64,000 bases of DNA from Nocardia sp. BSTN01 (GTDB lineage Bacteria > Actinomycetota > Actinomycetes > Mycobacteriales > Mycobacteriaceae): the NCBI RefSeq assembly GCF_015354405.1, contig NZ_JADKYP010000005.1:174160-238159 (forward strand), given 5' to 3'. Position 1 is the first letter of the stretch. Every line of letters starts with the position of its first letter. Below, in pieces: positions 33,143-42,378 of the stretch. The notes under the pieces were generated by a model. The model searched no databases and was not told where the DNA came from. It saw only the letters and a program-made list of their open reading frames with translations. Position numbers and translations under genes: made by a program.

Positions 33143-33625
33143 ATGGAGTCTGAACGAGTTGAAGACGTTGCCAGACTGCCGCGTAAGCGGATGGGGGCCG
33201 GTGCGTTGTTCGTCGACGAGCGAGACCACGTGATGCTGGTCGAGCCGACGTATAAGGACTACTGAGAACTGCCGGGCGGGGTTGTCGAAGCCAACGAGTC
33301 GCCCCTCGCAGCAACCGCCCGGGAGATTGAGGAGGAGCTCGGGCTGACGGTGCCGATAGGTCGCTCGTTGGCGGTGGATTGGGTTCCGCCGGGGCTCTAT
33401 CCCAGTGACGGGGTGATGTTTGTCTATGACGGTGGGATGCTCAGCGCCGACCAGACGGCCGCGATCACTCTCCAAGCGGAAGAGCTTCGCAGCTGGGCAT
33501 GGTGCAATGAGGCCGAAGTCGCGAAACGACTACCGGAGGTGTTGGCTCGCCGCGTGGCAGCGGCATGCCGTGTTCGGAACGCGGGCGCGCTGGCCTATCT
33601 GGAGGACGGCTTCGGCGCGGCGTAA
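33143..33625 (+). pseudogene. NUDIX hydrolase interrupted by a single in-frame TGA
   Basis: Reading from ATG 33143 gives a NUDIX domain of 160 codons in which codon 41 (33263-33265) is TGA, exactly where family members have Trp in a YxDYWELPGG context. Everything after it remains in frame: the Nudix box runs from GGVVEANE to REIEEELGL with all conserved residues, and the protein ends at TAA 33625. One TGG-to-TGA change explains the loss. Without suppression the product is a 40-residue peptide. The family hydrolyses nucleoside diphosphate derivatives. Confidence 0.75.
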
Positions 33626-33639
33626 TCCCGGTAAGGTCG

Positions 33640-33826
33640 TTGCAGGCGCAGGGATCCGGTCGGGCTGTTTGGTTTTCAGCATGGCATAGAGGACGTCGCA
33701 GCGGCGGCGGGCCAGGCAGATGAGGGCGGCGTTGTGTTTCTTGCCCTCGTCACGTTTTCGCGTGTAATAGGCACGGCTGGCGTGTGGCACGCGGGCCAGC
33801 CTTTCGGTAAGGCTGTCAGTTGGCAA
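33640..33826 (-). pseudogene. IS110-family transposase C-terminal fragment
   Basis: About 45 residues (RLARVPHASRAYYTRKRDEGKKHNAALICLARRRCDVLYAMLKTKQP) match the conserved C-terminal end of IS110/IS116/IS902 transposases. The frame then runs into the antisense of the NUDIX gene. Neither element ends nor the RuvC-like N-terminal domain are present. A scrap only. Confidence 0.65.
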
Positions 33827-34052
33827 CCGGAGTTGGAACCCAACCAGTGGGGCAGGTCACGATGTCACCGATCCGTGCAGCAGACCATCCAGATGCGGAA
33901 ACAGGACACTCATCGGACCAAGATCAGGGCACCGGCGACATCATGAACTGTCTACCGCCCCTTCGCATCCCGAAGCTGGTCAATTACGAGGTCTGGGCCA
34001 GATCCAGCCTTCTCGAGTTGTTGACAGCAGTGTTTGCCAGGGGCGGGGGTGT

Positions 34053-35084
34053 TCACCTCCGGGGGGCACTGTCGCGCACGGGCAGAAGATTCGTCAAGGT
34101 CTTCAGTCCGGGGAGGTCCAGTCCGCCGCCGTCGCGGGTGGCTCGGCCCAGCAGTTGTTGCAGCGCGGTGTTGAGCGGCGCGGCGACGCCGTGCAGGCGG
34201 GCGAGCAGTGCGATTTCGCCGTTGAGGTAATCGATTTCGTTGCTGGCCGCGCCGCGTGCGAAGCTCTGCCAGGTGGATTGGCGCCCTGGGGGTGCGGTGT
34301 TTCGGGTGGCGCGTTGTCGGCTGAAGGCGGAGGCGAGCGCGACCGGCTCGTGAAACGTGATTCCGGCTGCGGCGAGAACCAGCCGGGCTTCGGTGACCAA
34401 TGCGGCACCGACCGCGGCCTTGGCGGATGGGGCGCCGCTGAGAACCTCGAGACCGTTCTTCACGCTGTGCAGGATTTTCGCGGCTTTGTGGGCGCGGATA
34501 TCCGGTACGGCCTCGGCATGGAAGTTCGCTTTCCCGAGGTCGTCGACCAGGGTTGCCACGGCACTTCCGCCGCGGGCGGAGTCACCAGTGGCGAGTCCGG
34601 CGATCATCGCGCCGACGGTCGGGCTCGCGCCGACGTGAATTTCCCCGAGGCGCTCGTAGCGGGCGGAAACCAGCAGGACGGCGCCGATCACGGAGGCGAA
34701 CCAGCGAGCCACCATGCCTTCGGCGGCCAACCCGTTCTGCACGGTCACCACGGGGATGTGGTCAGCGGCCAGGCCTATCACGGCGCCGTCGGGATTTCGA
34801 ACGTCGCGCCAGGCCATGTCCTCGGCGGCGGCACCCACATCCTGGGTTTTGGCGGTGAGTACAAGGATATCGCCGGTGTGCAACGCCAAGTCGTCGGTTG
34901 TCGCCGCGACGGGCAGGCGCACGTTCCGGATGCCCGTGGGGGTGTGATACTTCACCGGGTGCTGCTGGAAGTACCGTCGCGCGTCGCCGCGGGCGATGAG
35001 TAGGACGTCCTGTCCGCTGTCGGCCAGTTCCACGGCCAGCGTCGTCCCGACCGCTCCGGCACCGACGATCACATAGCGGGTCAC
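34053..35084 (-). CDS. Ketopantoate reductase family protein (ApbA/PanE-like)
   Basis: 343 residues from GTG 35084, which overlaps the DUF1684 stop. The N-terminal Rossmann motif YVIVGAGAVGTTLAVELADSG is typical; VVTVQNGLAAEGMVA marks the ApbA domain; a C-terminal helical domain with KILHSVKNGLEVL (with the family Lys) and SFARGAASNEIDYLNGEI follows. True PanE makes pantoate for CoA, but at the end of a transporter/monooxygenase module it is more likely a reductase for another 2-keto acid. It is the last gene of module A. Confidence 0.8.
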   Translation of the reverse strand: MTRYVIVGAGAVGTTLAVELADSGQDVLLIARGDARRYFQQHPVKYHTPTGIRNVRLPVAATTDDLALHTGDILVLTAKTQDVGAAAEDMAWRDVRNPDGAVIGLAADHIPVVTVQNGLAAEGMVARWFASVIGAVLLVSARYERLGEIHVGASPTVGAMIAGLATGDSARGGSAVATLVDDLGKANFHAEAVPDIRAHKAAKILHSVKNGLEVLSGAPSAKAAVGAALVTEARLVLAAAGITFHEPVALASAFSRQRATRNTAPPGRQSTWQSFARGAASNEIDYLNGEIALLARLHGVAAPLNTALQQLLGRATRDGGGLDLPGLKTLTNLLPVRDSAPRR

Positions 35085-35842
35085 CGCGGTGCCGAATCGC
35101 TGTAGCGCAGGCGGGTTTCGCCCGCCCGGATCGGGATGTCGAGCCGGTTCGGGGCCGGTGGGAGGGGGCACAGGTAGTGGTCGGAGAAGGTGCAGGGGGG
35201 CAGATAGGCGCGGTTGAAATCGACGGTGACCCGGCCGCTGTGGTCCGGCGGCGGCACCGTCAGGAAGCGGAATCGCTGGGTTTCGGTGCCGTTGGTGGCG
35301 TCGGCGAAGGTGATGTGCGTGTCTCCTTCGGGTGTGCGCACGCCCTCGAATGCGATGTCACGGCCGCCGACGGTGAGATGGATGCGCGATGCCGCGTTCT
35401 CACTGACGAATCCGTCGATGTGGTCGAGTCGCAGTGTGGCCGAGATCTTTTCGGCGACGCCCTCGATCACCCACGCGCGGTCGGGGGCGAATGCGTCGAT
35501 ACCCGCCAGTCCGGTCCGGGTGGCGGCCTGGGGGTCGAACACCCGCAGCGCGAGTTCGCCGGCCCGAATCAGTGGTTGCAGCAGAAGGGCGCCGAGTACA
35601 TGTCCACGGCCGGGTTCGAGTTCCACCCGGAACCCGTGCGCGTCCGCGCCGACGGCGCGGCCGTCGACCGCAACCCAGGCACCGGGTAGGCCGTCGATAT
35701 GGATCGGCTCGTCGCCGAGCCAGTGGGTACCGATCGCCGCGGCCAGTCCGTGCGCGGCGGTGGCGAGGGCGATACGTTCGGCCCGCCATGTGTGCCAGTC
35801 GGCCGACCACAGGTCGATGTCCGGTGTCGTGGATGCGGTCAC
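35081..35842 (-). CDS. DUF1684 domain protein
   Basis: 253 residues from GTG 35842 with GGAAAGG upstream. The conserved ending of DUF1684 is seen (VDFNRAYLPPCTFSDHYLCPLPPAPNRLDIPIRAGE), and an N-terminal WRAERIALATAAHGLAAAIGTHWL helix is also family-typical. The function is unknown; the fold is a beta-rich domain. It lies between the ABC ATPase (58 bp away) and the ketopantoate-reductase-like gene, so it is part of module A's transcript. Confidence 0.75.
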   Translation of the reverse strand: MTASTTPDIDLWSADWHTWRAERIALATAAHGLAAAIGTHWLGDEPIHIDGLPGAWVAVDGRAVGADAHGFRVELEPGRGHVLGALLLQPLIRAGELALRVFDPQAATRTGLAGIDAFAPDRAWVIEGVAEKISATLRLDHIDGFVSENAASRIHLTVGGRDIAFEGVRTPEGDTHITFADATNGTETQRFRFLTVPPPDHSGRVTVDFNRAYLPPCTFSDHYLCPLPPAPNRLDIPIRAGETRLRYSDSAPR

Positions 35843-35900
35843 GGTTATGCCTTTCCGATGTTTTGGATTGAATGTGGCTGCGGGGCAGAGCAATGCGCGC

Positions 35901-37577
35901 TCAGGACGGGGCCGTGGCGCGCCGGCCGGGTATCGCCGCGAGCAGTCGCTGGGTGTACTCGTGCGCAGGGTTGCGGAACACCTCTGCGGCCGGGCCGGAT
36001 TCGATCACCCTTCCGCGTTCGAATACCGAAACGGTGTGTGCCAGCTGCCCGACCACGGCGAGGTCGTGAGAGACGAACACATAGGTCAGGCCCAGCCGTT
36101 GCTGCAGATCCGCGAGCAGCGTGAGAATCTGCTGCTGCACCGAAACATCCAGGGCCGACACGGGTTCGTCGAGCAGCACCACCTCCGGCTCCAGCGCCAG
36201 CGCGCGGCCGATCGCGACCCGCTGACGCTGGCCGCCGGACAGTTCGGCGGGGCGTCGATCGAGGAAGGTGCGTGGTAGCGCTACCTGGTCGAGCAGTTCC
36301 AGGGCTCGTGCCCGGCGGCTACGCCGGTCGCCGATGCCGAAGGACACCAGTGGCTCGACGATGCTGTCGCCGACGGTGAATCGGGGATCCAAGGACGCGA
36401 ACGGATTCTGGTGCACCAGCTGGAAGCGGCGCCGCAACGGTCGCAGCCGCCGCCAGCTGAGCCCGGTGAGATCCGTGCCGTCGAAACGGACGGTGCCGGT
36501 CGTGGGTTTGGTCAGCGCCATGGCGATGCGCAGGGTCGTGGTCTTCCCGGACCCCGATTCGCCGACCAGCGCATGGGTGCGCCCGGCTGCCACGCGAATC
36601 GAGACGTCGTCGAGGGCGAGAGTGGTGGGCCGCCCGGGAGTGCCACGCGCGGAACGGAATTCCTTGGACACCGCGACGAGTTCGAGGATCGGTTCGGCCA
36701 CCTCCACCTCGTCGGGCCGCAGCGTGAACCGGGGTTCGACCACTCCGCCGTGGGCGAGAGCCGGCGCGGCGGCGATGAGGCCGCGCGTGTAGGGGTGCTC
36801 GGGGTCGATCAGGATCGCCGCGGGCGTGCCCTCCTCGACGATCCGCCCGCGCCGCATCACCACCACCCGGTCGGCACGGTCGGCGGCCACGGCGAGGTCG
36901 TGGGTGATGATCAGCAGTGCGGTACCGCTGCCACGCACCAACGACTCGAGATGGTCGAGGATGCGCGCCTGGACGGTTACGTCGAGCGCGCTGGTGGGCT
37001 CGTCGGCGATGATGAGGTCGGGCTTACCCGCCAGAGCGATGGCGATCAGCACGCGCTGGCGCTGGCCGCCCGACAATTCGTGCGGGTACCGGTGCAGATG
37101 GCGTTCCGGTTCGTCAAGCCCCGCCCGGCGCAAGGTGTCGAGCACCTCCGCATGCAGTTCGGGGCCGCGAAGGCCGCGCAGCTTCACCGCCTCGGCCACC
37201 TGCTTGCCGATCCGCTGGGTCGGATTCAGCCCGACCATCGGGTCCTGCGGAATCAACCCCACCGTCGCGCCGCGCAGCGCTCGCAGGGTCTTCTCACCGG
37301 CTCCCACGAGCTCGGTTCCGGCGACGCGGACCGAGCCGCCGGTGATCTGTGCCCGATCGGGCAGCAGGCCGATGACGGCGAGTGCGGTGGTGGTCTTGCC
37401 GGACCCGGATTCGCCGACCAGCGCGACGATTTCGCCTCGGTGAACGCGCAGCGCGACATCGCGAACAGCCGGTTCGACGGTGCCCTCGCGCCGGTAGCCG
37501 ACCTCGAGTCCCTCGATCTCGACGATCGCCGAGTCCTGCGTGGCCACGGTTTCCGCGATTGCGGCGGCGTTCGTCAT
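35901..37577 (-). CDS. Dipeptide-type ABC transporter, fused tandem ATPase (DppD-DppF)
   Basis: 558 residues with two complete nucleotide-binding domains. Each has Walker A GESGSGKTTT (near residues 47 and 330), signature LSGGQRQR and Walker B (DLIIADEPTSALDV; EVVLLDEPVSALDV). The two halves correspond to DppD and DppF/OppD-F, fused in one chain as in several actinobacterial importers; module B instead encodes them separately. The start at 37577 overlaps the permease stop. An in-frame extension further upstream is antisense-like readthrough within the permease and is not coding. Confidence 0.9.
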   Translation of the reverse strand: MTNAAAIAETVATQDSAIVEIEGLEVGYRREGTVEPAVRDVALRVHRGEIVALVGESGSGKTTTALAVIGLLPDRAQITGGSVRVAGTELVGAGEKTLRALRGATVGLIPQDPMVGLNPTQRIGKQVAEAVKLRGLRGPELHAEVLDTLRRAGLDEPERHLHRYPHELSGGQRQRVLIAIALAGKPDLIIADEPTSALDVTVQARILDHLESLVRGSGTALLIITHDLAVAADRADRVVVMRRGRIVEEGTPAAILIDPEHPYTRGLIAAAPALAHGGVVEPRFTLRPDEVEVAEPILELVAVSKEFRSARGTPGRPTTLALDDVSIRVAAGRTHALVGESGSGKTTTLRIAMALTKPTTGTVRFDGTDLTGLSWRRLRPLRRRFQLVHQNPFASLDPRFTVGDSIVEPLVSFGIGDRRSRRARALELLDQVALPRTFLDRRPAELSGGQRQRVAIGRALALEPEVVLLDEPVSALDVSVQQQILTLLADLQQRLGLTYVFVSHDLAVVGQLAHTVSVFERGRVIESGPAAEVFRNPAHEYTQRLLAAIPGRRATAPS

Positions 37578-38467
37578 CGCTTCCACTCCTGCAGCGTCTT
37601 GGCGATGTGATTGAGCGACAGCACGGTGAACACGATCACCGCGCCGGGCAACAGCGACACCCACGGCGCGGTCACCAGAAAGTTGCGGCCACCGGCGACC
37701 AGCGACCCCCATTCGGCTTGCGGTGGCGCCGCGCCGAAGCCGAGGAAGCTCAGTGCCGCGACGGCGATGATCGCGGTTCCGAAGTCCAGCACCGACAACG
37801 CCAGCACCGGCCCCCACGAGTTGGGCAGTACATGGCGCAGCAACACCCTCGGCCACGAGGCGCCGCCGGCACGGGCGGCCTCGACGTACGGAAGTGTCTT
37901 GACGCGCAATACCTCCGACCGCGTGGTTCGCGCGAAGCCGGGCAGGATTCCGACCCCGACGGCGATGGCCACCGGGATGGTTCCGAATCCCAGCGCGGTC
38001 ACGATCGCCAAGGCGGACAGCAGCCCCGGAATCGCCAGCAGGACATCGACTCCGCGCATGACGACCGAATCGGTGGCCCCGCCGAAGAAGCCGGATACCA
38101 GTCCGAGGGCCAGCCCGGCGATCAGGGCGATGCCGACGGCGATGAGGGCTGCCTGCACGGTCAGGCCCGAACCGTAGAGCGTGCGCGCCCACAGGTCCCG
38201 CCCGACATCGTCGGTACCGAAAAGGTGTGTCGCACTGGGTGGTCGCAGTCGCTGGGCCGGTGCGGTGGCGTACGGGTCGTAGGAGGTGAACACCGACGGC
38301 ACGAAGGCCGAGGCGATCACACCCGCGACGATCGCCAGCGCTGTGACGAATCCGGGCCGGCGCGCCAGCCGCACCGCATTCCGGCGTAGCAGTGGGCGGC
38401 GTCGCGGTATCGCGGGATCCGCTGCGGTGACGATGTCCTCCGGAGCCTCGGCCAGGACCTGGACCAT
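37574..38467 (-). CDS. Dipeptide-type ABC transporter permease (DppC-like)
   Basis: 297 residues with an N-terminal arm, six membrane helices and the DppC-type HLFGTDDVGRDLWART loop. The EAA region EAARAGGASWPRVLLRHVLPN contacts the ATPase. It overlaps the ATPase gene by four bases and lies one base from the next permease. With DppB it forms the channel for a peptide, opine, nickel or other small organic solute; the ligand is set by the lipoprotein encoded upstream. Confidence 0.88.
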   Translation of the reverse strand: MVQVLAEAPEDIVTAADPAIPRRRPLLRRNAVRLARRPGFVTALAIVAGVIASAFVPSVFTSYDPYATAPAQRLRPPSATHLFGTDDVGRDLWARTLYGSGLTVQAALIAVGIALIAGLALGLVSGFFGGATDSVVMRGVDVLLAIPGLLSALAIVTALGFGTIPVAIAVGVGILPGFARTTRSEVLRVKTLPYVEAARAGGASWPRVLLRHVLPNSWGPVLALSVLDFGTAIIAVAALSFLGFGAAPPQAEWGSLVAGGRNFLVTAPWVSLLPGAVIVFTVLSLNHIAKTLQEWKR

Positions 38468-38468
38468 G

Positions 38469-39425
38469 TCAGCTCACCTCCGCTTTCGTGGCATGTGTGA
38501 TGCGAGGATCCAGGAGTGGGTACAGCAGGTCGACGACCAGATTGACCAGGACGAATCCGGTCGCGGCGATGACGACGATGCCCAGCACCACCGGAATGTC
38601 TTTGGCCAGTACGGCTTCCTGCGCGAGCCGGCCGATCCCGTTGCGGCTGAACACCGTTTCGACGACGATCGCGCTGGTTACCGTCGTGCCCACCAGAAGT
38701 CCGAGGATGGTCAGCGCCGGGAGCAGCGCATTGCGAAACGCGTGCCGCAGTTGCACTGCGGACCGCGACAGCCCCTTGGCCCTGGCGGTGACGATGTACT
38801 GCTCACCCAATGTCTCGTCGAAACTGTGGGTGAGTACCTGGGCCAGCTGGGCCGACGACGGTAGCGCCATGGTGACGACCGGCAGCACCTGCGACCGCCA
38901 TCCGGTGCTACCCGACGACGGCACCCAGCCCAGGTCGAAGGCGAAGACCTGAATAAGTAGCAGCGCCACCAGGAACGAGGGGATCGCGACACCGAGCGCG
39001 GGTATCCGGTCGAGCACCGTGCGCAGCGGCCGGAATCGGACGAACGCGGCGAGGTAGGCGACGACGGTGCCGACCACCACCGCAAGAGTTCCGGCGAGGA
39101 CACTCAGCAGCAGCGTCCCGCCGAGCCGGTCGCCGATCAGCTGGGTCACCGGCATATGTTTGGCGATCGAGGTGCCGAAGTTGCCGTGCAGTGCGCCGGT
39201 CAGCGCGGTGAGGTACTGATCGGGTATCGGCCGGTCGAGTCCGTACTCCGCCTTGGCGGCGGTGAGCTGTTGCGGTGTCAGCGAATCGGTCTCGATGCCG
39301 GCCGCGCCGAGCTGGATCGAGACCGGGTCACTGGGCAGGAGGTACAGCACGACGAAGGTGAGTGTGAACGCCGCCCACAGCACCACGACGGCCTGTGCGA
39401 TGCGGCGCGCAGCGTATCTGGTCAA
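38469..39425 (-). CDS. Dipeptide-type ABC transporter permease (DppB-like)
   Basis: 318 residues. TTG start at 39425 is supported by an AGAAGGA site seven bases upstream. N-terminal helix RRIAQAVVVLWAAFTLTFVVLYLLPSDP and the EYGLDRPIPDQYLTALTG region identify DppB; the conserved motif VTARAKGLSRSAVQLRHAFRNALLP near the C-terminus is the EAA loop. It pairs with the DppC-like protein and lies 29 bp behind the substrate-binding lipoprotein gene. Confidence 0.88.
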   Translation of the reverse strand: MTRYAARRIAQAVVVLWAAFTLTFVVLYLLPSDPVSIQLGAAGIETDSLTPQQLTAAKAEYGLDRPIPDQYLTALTGALHGNFGTSIAKHMPVTQLIGDRLGGTLLLSVLAGTLAVVVGTVVAYLAAFVRFRPLRTVLDRIPALGVAIPSFLVALLLIQVFAFDLGWVPSSGSTGWRSQVLPVVTMALPSSAQLAQVLTHSFDETLGEQYIVTARAKGLSRSAVQLRHAFRNALLPALTILGLLVGTTVTSAIVVETVFSRNGIGRLAQEAVLAKDIPVVLGIVVIAATGFVLVNLVVDLLYPLLDPRITHATKAEVS

Positions 39426-39454
39426 GGTATTTTCCTTCTCTCGCGGGGACGGCG

Positions 39455-41146
39455 CTAGGGTTGAATCCAGGTGTCGCCGAGAGATAAGAAGCTCTCCGAG
39501 GTGAATCGGAATCCGTTGACCTGGTTCCTGATTCCCGCGTACTGCAGGCGCTCGAAGAGCGGGAAGGTGACACCGTTGTCGATCAGGACGTTCTGCAGCT
39601 CGGTGTAGACCCGCTGCCGCTGCGCCTCGTCGGTCGCCTGTACCGCCTGCGTGAACAGATCACGCACCCGGGCCGCGGTCGCGGGATGCTGGGCATTCCG
39701 GGCCAGAGCCTTCGAATTCGCCAGTTGCTCGACGAGAATGTACTGCAGGGCACCCGGATCGGCACGGGTGAAATAGTTCTCGATGAGATCGTACTGACCG
39801 CCCGCGATGGCGCCGGGGCGTTCCGCGTTGGTGACCACCTTCAACTGCAGGTCGATGCCGACCTTGCGCAGCTGGTCCTGGAACAGCTCGGCACCGGGGC
39901 TGGACGCGGTGATCAACTGGGTGAGAGTGAGCCGCTTGCCGTCCTTCGACCGGTACTGGTCGCCTGGTGCGAGGCGCCATCCGTCGGCGTCGAGGAGCCG
40001 CCCGGCCTCCTGTGGGTCGTAGTTCAGTTTGGCGGCCTGCGAGACGAAGTAGGGTGTGGTGCTGTCGAAAGGTCCGCCGACGGCCGGATAGTCGGACCCG
40101 AAAACCGTTGTGGCATAGGTTTTCACGTCGATCGCCTTGTACAGCGCCGCGCGGACCTGGTCATCGGCCAGCGGATGCCCGTCCGACACGTTCGGATACA
40201 GCGTGTACGAGACGCCGGGCAGCGGCCGCGACCGCACATAGGCGCCGGAGCGCGCAATCAGCTGCCGGTCTTCGACGGTGAACGGATTGCGCGGCCAGGC
40301 GATGTCGATCTGGCCGGAGACCAGGTTGCCGGTGCGGACGCTGTCCTCCGCGACGTAGCTGACCTTCACCCCGTCCAGATACGCCTCGCCGGTGTTCTTG
40401 CTCAACGCCGAACCCCAGTGGTAGCCGGTGCGCCGGCTCAGCGAGACGCTCTCACCCGGGACGTATTTGTCGAGGACGAACAATCCCGACCCGGCGATGT
40501 CGCCCTGGCAGCGCTGCTGCGGAGTCTTGCGGAACGACGCCGGGGACAGCAAGGCGAGGTTCGTGGTCGAGGTCGCCTGCAGGAACGACGAATTCGGCTG
40601 GGAGAAGTGGAACTTCACCGTCTTGGCGTCGACCACTTCGGTCGATTCCAGGCCGACGATGTAGCTCGCGCCGAAGACCGTGCCGTTGGTCCGACGGGTC
40701 TCATCGAGGAAGGCGTCGAAGTTGGTTTTGACCGCCGCGGCGTCCAGGGGAGCGCCGTCGGCGAAGGTCACTCCGTCGCGCAGGGTGAAGGTGTAGTCGC
40801 GGCCGTCGGGACTGATCTGCCATCCGGTGGCCAGCCAGGGCACGATCGCCCCGGTGTCGGGGTTCTGATCGGTCAGGGAATCGGCGAAATTGCGGATCAG
40901 TGAACGACTCTCGATCCAATACACCTGGAATGGATCGATGCACGGGAAGGCCGCGTTGTCGGGCCAGAACGCCAGCCGCAAGGTGCCGCCGCGTACCGGG
41001 TCGCGCCCCTCTCCGGAGGGTCCGCTGTCGTTGCCCCCACCGCCGCAGGCACTCGCGAGCAGCGCGGTGGCAGCGGCGAGCGCGAATGCCCCCGTGCGCC
41101 ATCGGCGCTTGCGGCGGTGCGGGGTGGGCTTCAGGAAGGTCGGCAT
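39455..41146 (-). CDS. Dipeptide-type ABC transporter substrate-binding lipoprotein
   Basis: 563 residues from MPTFLKP. After a very basic N-terminus, a hydrophobic stretch ends in ASAC, so Cys34 is the lipid anchor. The body is SBP_bac_5: WLATGWQISPDGRDYTFTLRDGVTFADGAPLDA is the family signature. It captures the ligand outside the membrane for the permeases encoded next. The family takes peptides, nickel, opines, glutathione and others; neighbouring flavin monooxygenases and a rhodanese suggest a sulfur-containing organic ligand, which is inference. Confidence 0.88.
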   Translation of the reverse strand: MPTFLKPTPHRRKRRWRTGAFALAAATALLASACGGGGNDSGPSGEGRDPVRGGTLRLAFWPDNAAFPCIDPFQVYWIESRSLIRNFADSLTDQNPDTGAIVPWLATGWQISPDGRDYTFTLRDGVTFADGAPLDAAAVKTNFDAFLDETRRTNGTVFGASYIVGLESTEVVDAKTVKFHFSQPNSSFLQATSTTNLALLSPASFRKTPQQRCQGDIAGSGLFVLDKYVPGESVSLSRRTGYHWGSALSKNTGEAYLDGVKVSYVAEDSVRTGNLVSGQIDIAWPRNPFTVEDRQLIARSGAYVRSRPLPGVSYTLYPNVSDGHPLADDQVRAALYKAIDVKTYATTVFGSDYPAVGGPFDSTTPYFVSQAAKLNYDPQEAGRLLDADGWRLAPGDQYRSKDGKRLTLTQLITASSPGAELFQDQLRKVGIDLQLKVVTNAERPGAIAGGQYDLIENYFTRADPGALQYILVEQLANSKALARNAQHPATAARVRDLFTQAVQATDEAQRQRVYTELQNVLIDNGVTFPLFERLQYAGIRNQVNGFRFTSESFLSLGDTWIQP

Positions 41147-41199
41147 CGGGATGGTCCTCGCGACGAAACGAAAAGTATGGATGGACAGGGAAACCGGGA

Positions 41200-42378
41200 C
41201 TACGCGCCCGGCCGGAGGATCGCGCGGCCGGCGGCCAGCAGTGCGGCGTCTTCCTGCGGCGGATGGACCCGCACGCACAGCACGTCGCGCAGATGCCGTT
41301 CGAGCGGGTTGTGCCGAGTCAGCGCCGCGTTGCCGAGCGCCGCGACGGCCGTCTCGACCGCCGCGATGGCGGAGCGTGCGATCAGCACCTTGACCGCTGA
41401 GAGCTGTTGCGGCACACCGGGTTCCTCGGCGGCGAGCCGGTGCAGGGTGCCGTACAGCAGGGTTTCGGCCTGCACGATCTGGCTCTCGATCTCGCCGGCC
41501 ACCGCCTGGATGCGCTCGGTCTCGGCGATCGGCTTACCCAGCGCGGAGGGCACGCGCGCGCGGGCGTACGCGGTGAATGCGGTGCGGGCGGCGCGCGCCA
41601 CGCCGACGTAGAGGGCCGAATGCCCGAACGAGGCAGGCCCCGATGTCGCCGCCGGATCGCGATACACCCCGTCGACGAACGGGATCTCGCGGAAGTTTTC
41701 CGCGGGCACCGCGACCCCGGTGTAGGTCACGTCGTGGGTGTTGGAGGCCCGCAATCCGAGATGGTCCCAGGTGTCGTGCCAGGTGATGCCCGCCGCGTCG
41801 GCGGGAACCAGGAAATGTCCGACCCGCTGCGGGGATTCGTCGGTGGCCGCCCACACCACGTGGTAGGTCAACGCCCGTCCGCCGGTGGCGAAAGACTTGC
41901 GCCCGTCGAGGATCCAGCCGGATTCGGTGCGGCGGGCGATCGTGGCGGGCAGTCCGCCGCGGGCCGGCGCGCCCAGCTCCGGTTCGGCACGGACGGCGTT
42001 GACCAGCGCCGGGCCGTCGAGTGAGCGCCGCACCAGTTCGGCGTAGACCGTATCGGGCCAGCCGCCGGTGTCGGTCTGCGTCCGGTGCACACCGAGATTG
42101 TTCGCCGCGATGAGCGCGACCGACGGGTCGCCCTCGCCGAGAGCCACCAGAATTCGCGCCACCCGGTGATGATCGAGTTCGGGTCCGCCGTAGCGGGCGG
42201 CGATCGTGGCGGTGAGGTACCCACCGCGATGCGCGGCGCGCAAGCCGGCGAGCGGAACATCGCCGGATCGGTCGTATTCGGCTGCGGTTGCGGCGATTTC
42301 GGTCGTCAGCGCCGCCAGGGCGGCGGGCGAGGTATCCGGAACTGTCAACGCCGGATATCCGCTCGGTGCGGTGGTCAC
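41200..42378 (-). CDS. Acyl-CoA-dehydrogenase-fold flavoprotein (SfnB/DszC-like)
   Basis: 392 residues from GTG 42378, which overlaps the stop of the LLM gene (GTGA). It has the ACAD fold but with monooxygenase-type features: YGGPELDHHRVARILVALGEGDPSVALIAANNLGVH near the N-terminus and SGWILDGRKSFATGG in the middle, as in SfnB, DszC and related FMN-dependent monooxygenases. The usual catalytic Glu region of true acyl-CoA dehydrogenases is not evident. It probably oxygenates a sulfur or nitrogen compound with reduced flavin, in series with the adjacent LLM enzyme. Confidence 0.78.
   Translation of the reverse strand: MTTAPSGYPALTVPDTSPAALAALTTEIAATAAEYDRSGDVPLAGLRAAHRGGYLTATIAARYGGPELDHHRVARILVALGEGDPSVALIAANNLGVHRTQTDTGGWPDTVYAELVRRSLDGPALVNAVRAEPELGAPARGGLPATIARRTESGWILDGRKSFATGGRALTYHVVWAATDESPQRVGHFLVPADAAGITWHDTWDHLGLRASNTHDVTYTGVAVPAENFREIPFVDGVYRDPAATSGPASFGHSALYVGVARAARTAFTAYARARVPSALGKPIAETERIQAVAGEIESQIVQAETLLYGTLHRLAAEEPGVPQQLSAVKVLIARSAIAAVETAVAALGNAALTRHNPLERHLRDVLCVRVHPPQEDAALLAAGRAILRPGA

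Noticed and set aside
33263-33265. TGA as a selenocysteine codon in the NUDIX gene
   Set aside because: Homologues have Trp at this position and no SECIS-like hairpin follows; a simple nonsense change is more likely.
34053-35084. Pantothenate-biosynthesis panE
   Set aside because: The family is right, but context (module A, with DUF1684) does not support coenzyme A biosynthesis, so no symbol is given.
37578-38192. N-terminal extension of the fused ATPase and a similar extension of other genes (e.g. 59007-59546)
   Set aside because: The extra residues are Arg/Pro-rich translations of the neighbouring gene in another frame; each true start coincides with an overlap junction or ribosome site.
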